In this document: positions 22,033-22,885 of the stretch, piece by piece
How positions within the stretch are numbered: position 1 is the first letter of the stretch
Layout of the letters: the number at the start of each line of letters is the position of its first letter
Assembly: GCA_002327985.1 (NCBI GenBank)
Contig: DCVM01000077.1
Coordinates: 1 to 22,885, forward strand
Direction of reading: 5' to 3'
Length of the DNA: 22,885 nt
From: Syntrophaceae bacterium UBA2188
GTDB lineage: Bacteria; Desulfobacterota; BSN033; UBA1163
Notes under the pieces: model-generated
Seen by the model: the letters and a program-made list of their open reading frames with translations, nothing else
Database searches by the model: none
What the model was told of the DNA's origin: nothing
Program-made: the position numbers and the translations under genes

Positions 22033-22174
22033 AATTCCTTTTTGTTCAACATGTTACAAGTCCTACCAAGAAAACTTCTCTTTTGCGATGATTTATATCT
22101 AAGTTCATAGAATAAATTCCATTTTCCTTCGTCTAATCCTTTGAGTGGATTTGATGAAAGGGATGTCAAGGGTA

Positions 22175-22203
22175 TTGACAAGGTGAAACACTGAGAGTAA
22201 TCT
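22175..22203 (+). promoter_or_regulatory. Putative promoter for the aromatic-rich secreted protein
   Basis: Consensus TTGACA (22175–22180), 17 bp spacer and TAATCT (22198–22203, 3/6 match). The transcript would start about 18 nt before ATG 22228 and include the AAAGGGAGA ribosome site. Confidence 0.45.
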
Positions 22204-22227
22204 CGAACTTAAAGGGAGAAAAGTAAA

Positions 22228-22885
22228 ATGAAAAGGGTTCTTATGGTCATTTTGGTCGTCGGTTTACTTCTGGTACCATTTGCCGGTTTTGGACAGGCTC
22301 GGCAAGCGGCTCCTCCCCCGGTAGCGCAGCCCCTTGTCCGTGAGGGTGAGTTTGCATTCAAGCTGGCGGATAGGCTGAAGATGGGTTTACCCGGTAACGA
22401 GGCAGAGGCTGAAAGTGCACTGGCCTCGGCAGGGATAGCACCCAGAAATGGCTGGATTGCCGACTACCCCATTACACCTGATATTGTCGGAGAGTTACAA
22501 ACTGCGATCATCCAGGCAGCCGATTCCGGAAGGTTATCATTAAGCAGGGATGAGGCTCTCATGGCATTTGAAGGTCTCATCGCTGAGATGGGTCTATCTG
22601 TTGTAGCTGATACCCGTGGTGAGTTTGTTCAAAACGACCCGCCGGCAGATTACAGCCAATATTCAAATCCTGATATCATTATCAACTATTACTACGATCA
22701 AGGACCGCCCGTCGTCACTTACTATCCCCCTCCCTGGGATTACTATTACATGTACGCATGGGTCCCTTACCCATTCTGGTTCTCCGGTTTCTGGTTCTCC
22801 GGATTCTTCATTCTCAACGACTTCCACAGGCCCATTTATGGATACAGTGGGCCTTGCTTCGTTTCCAATCATTATCGCGACCACG
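22228..22885 (+). CDS. Secreted/periplasmic protein with Tyr/Trp/Phe-rich region (partial at 3' end)
   Basis: Open frame from ATG 22228 to the window edge (219 residues visible, no stop). An N-terminal signal peptide (KR, a hydrophobic run to about residue 20, probable cleavage after FGQA at 24) points to export. Residues 38–135 form a helical region containing FKLADRLKMGLPGNEAEAES and APRNGWIADYPITPDIVGEL. Residues 141–205 are extremely aromatic, with YYYDQGPP, TYYPPPW, DYYYMYAW, VPYPFWFSGFWFSGFF. I do not recognise a named family. The composition suggests an exported, perhaps envelope-associated protein. AAAGGGAGA lies about 9 nt upstream of the ATG. Codon use looks normal and the frame is clean, so it is probably a real gene. 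Confidence 0.8.
   Translation, partial: MKRVLMVILVVGLLLVPFAGFGQARQAAPPPVAQPLVREGEFAFKLADRLKMGLPGNEAEAESALASAGIAPRNGWIADYPITPDIVGELQTAIIQAADSGRLSLSRDEALMAFEGLIAEMGLSVVADTRGEFVQNDPPADYSQYSNPDIIINYYYDQGPPVVTYYPPPWDYYYMYAWVPYPFWFSGFWFSGFFILNDFHRPIYGYSGPCFVSNHYRDH

Overview
The window looks like part of a Gram-negative (LPS-bearing) bacterial chromosome, most likely Desulfobacterota (former Deltaproteobacteria) or a neighbouring lineage. Reasons: apolipoprotein N-acyltransferase (Lnt), a decayed lipid A biosynthesis N-terminal (LAB_N) gene and WaaP-type lipopolysaccharide kinase domains imply an outer membrane, and phoH–pgpH(7TM-HD)–ybeY is an order common in that group. The taxonomic call is an inference from gene content. 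No rRNA, tRNA, CRISPR array, prophage or intact transposase was seen.

Layout. 1–1.3 kb (+): a metallo-beta-lactamase (MBL) hydrolase cut by the window edge and an HD-domain hydrolase. 1.3–4.8 kb (-): lnt, a second MBL hydrolase starting 3 nt after the lnt stop, and an M28 metallopeptidase. 4.9–11.6 kb (+): a surface-glycan/LPS-type block of Gfo/Idh/MocA oxidoreductase, radical SAM enzyme with extra cysteines, GT4 glycosyltransferase, a protein with two WaaP-like kinase domains in tandem, a broken LAB_N gene, an isoprenylcysteine-methyltransferase-like membrane protein and a third, single-domain kinase-like protein. 11.7–12.5 kb (+): an MntA/HepT (type VII) toxin–antitoxin pair, followed by about 650 bp of debris containing a frameshifted DUF2283 gene. 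13.2–17 kb (-): ybeY, pgpH and phoH. 17.2–19.0 kb (-): a sirtuin and a P1-family (DmpA/NylC-like) peptidase. 19.2–20.9 kb (+): a nitroreductase and a TYW1-like radical SAM protein. 20.9–22.0 kb: a decaying stretch with a nitroreductase remnant and a frameshifted DUF2784 gene. 22.2 kb to the end (+): a secreted, very aromatic-rich protein cut by the window edge.

How it fits together. In E. coli and many proteobacteria ybeZ(phoH)–ybeY–ybeX(corC)–lnt are adjacent. Here phoH–pgpH–ybeY and lnt lie on the same strand but are separated by an 8.4 kb oppositely oriented block, with no corC between them. The glycan genes plus toxin–antitoxin module therefore look inserted into an old housekeeping order, with gene debris near the ybeY side. 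The strongest candidate for undescribed biology is the glycan block: three kinase-fold domains in about 3 kb, one pair fused, next to a Gfo/Idh–radical SAM pair that could make or modify the sugar to be transferred and phosphorylated. Two transcripts (the MntA-like gene and the P1 peptidase) look leaderless or nearly so.
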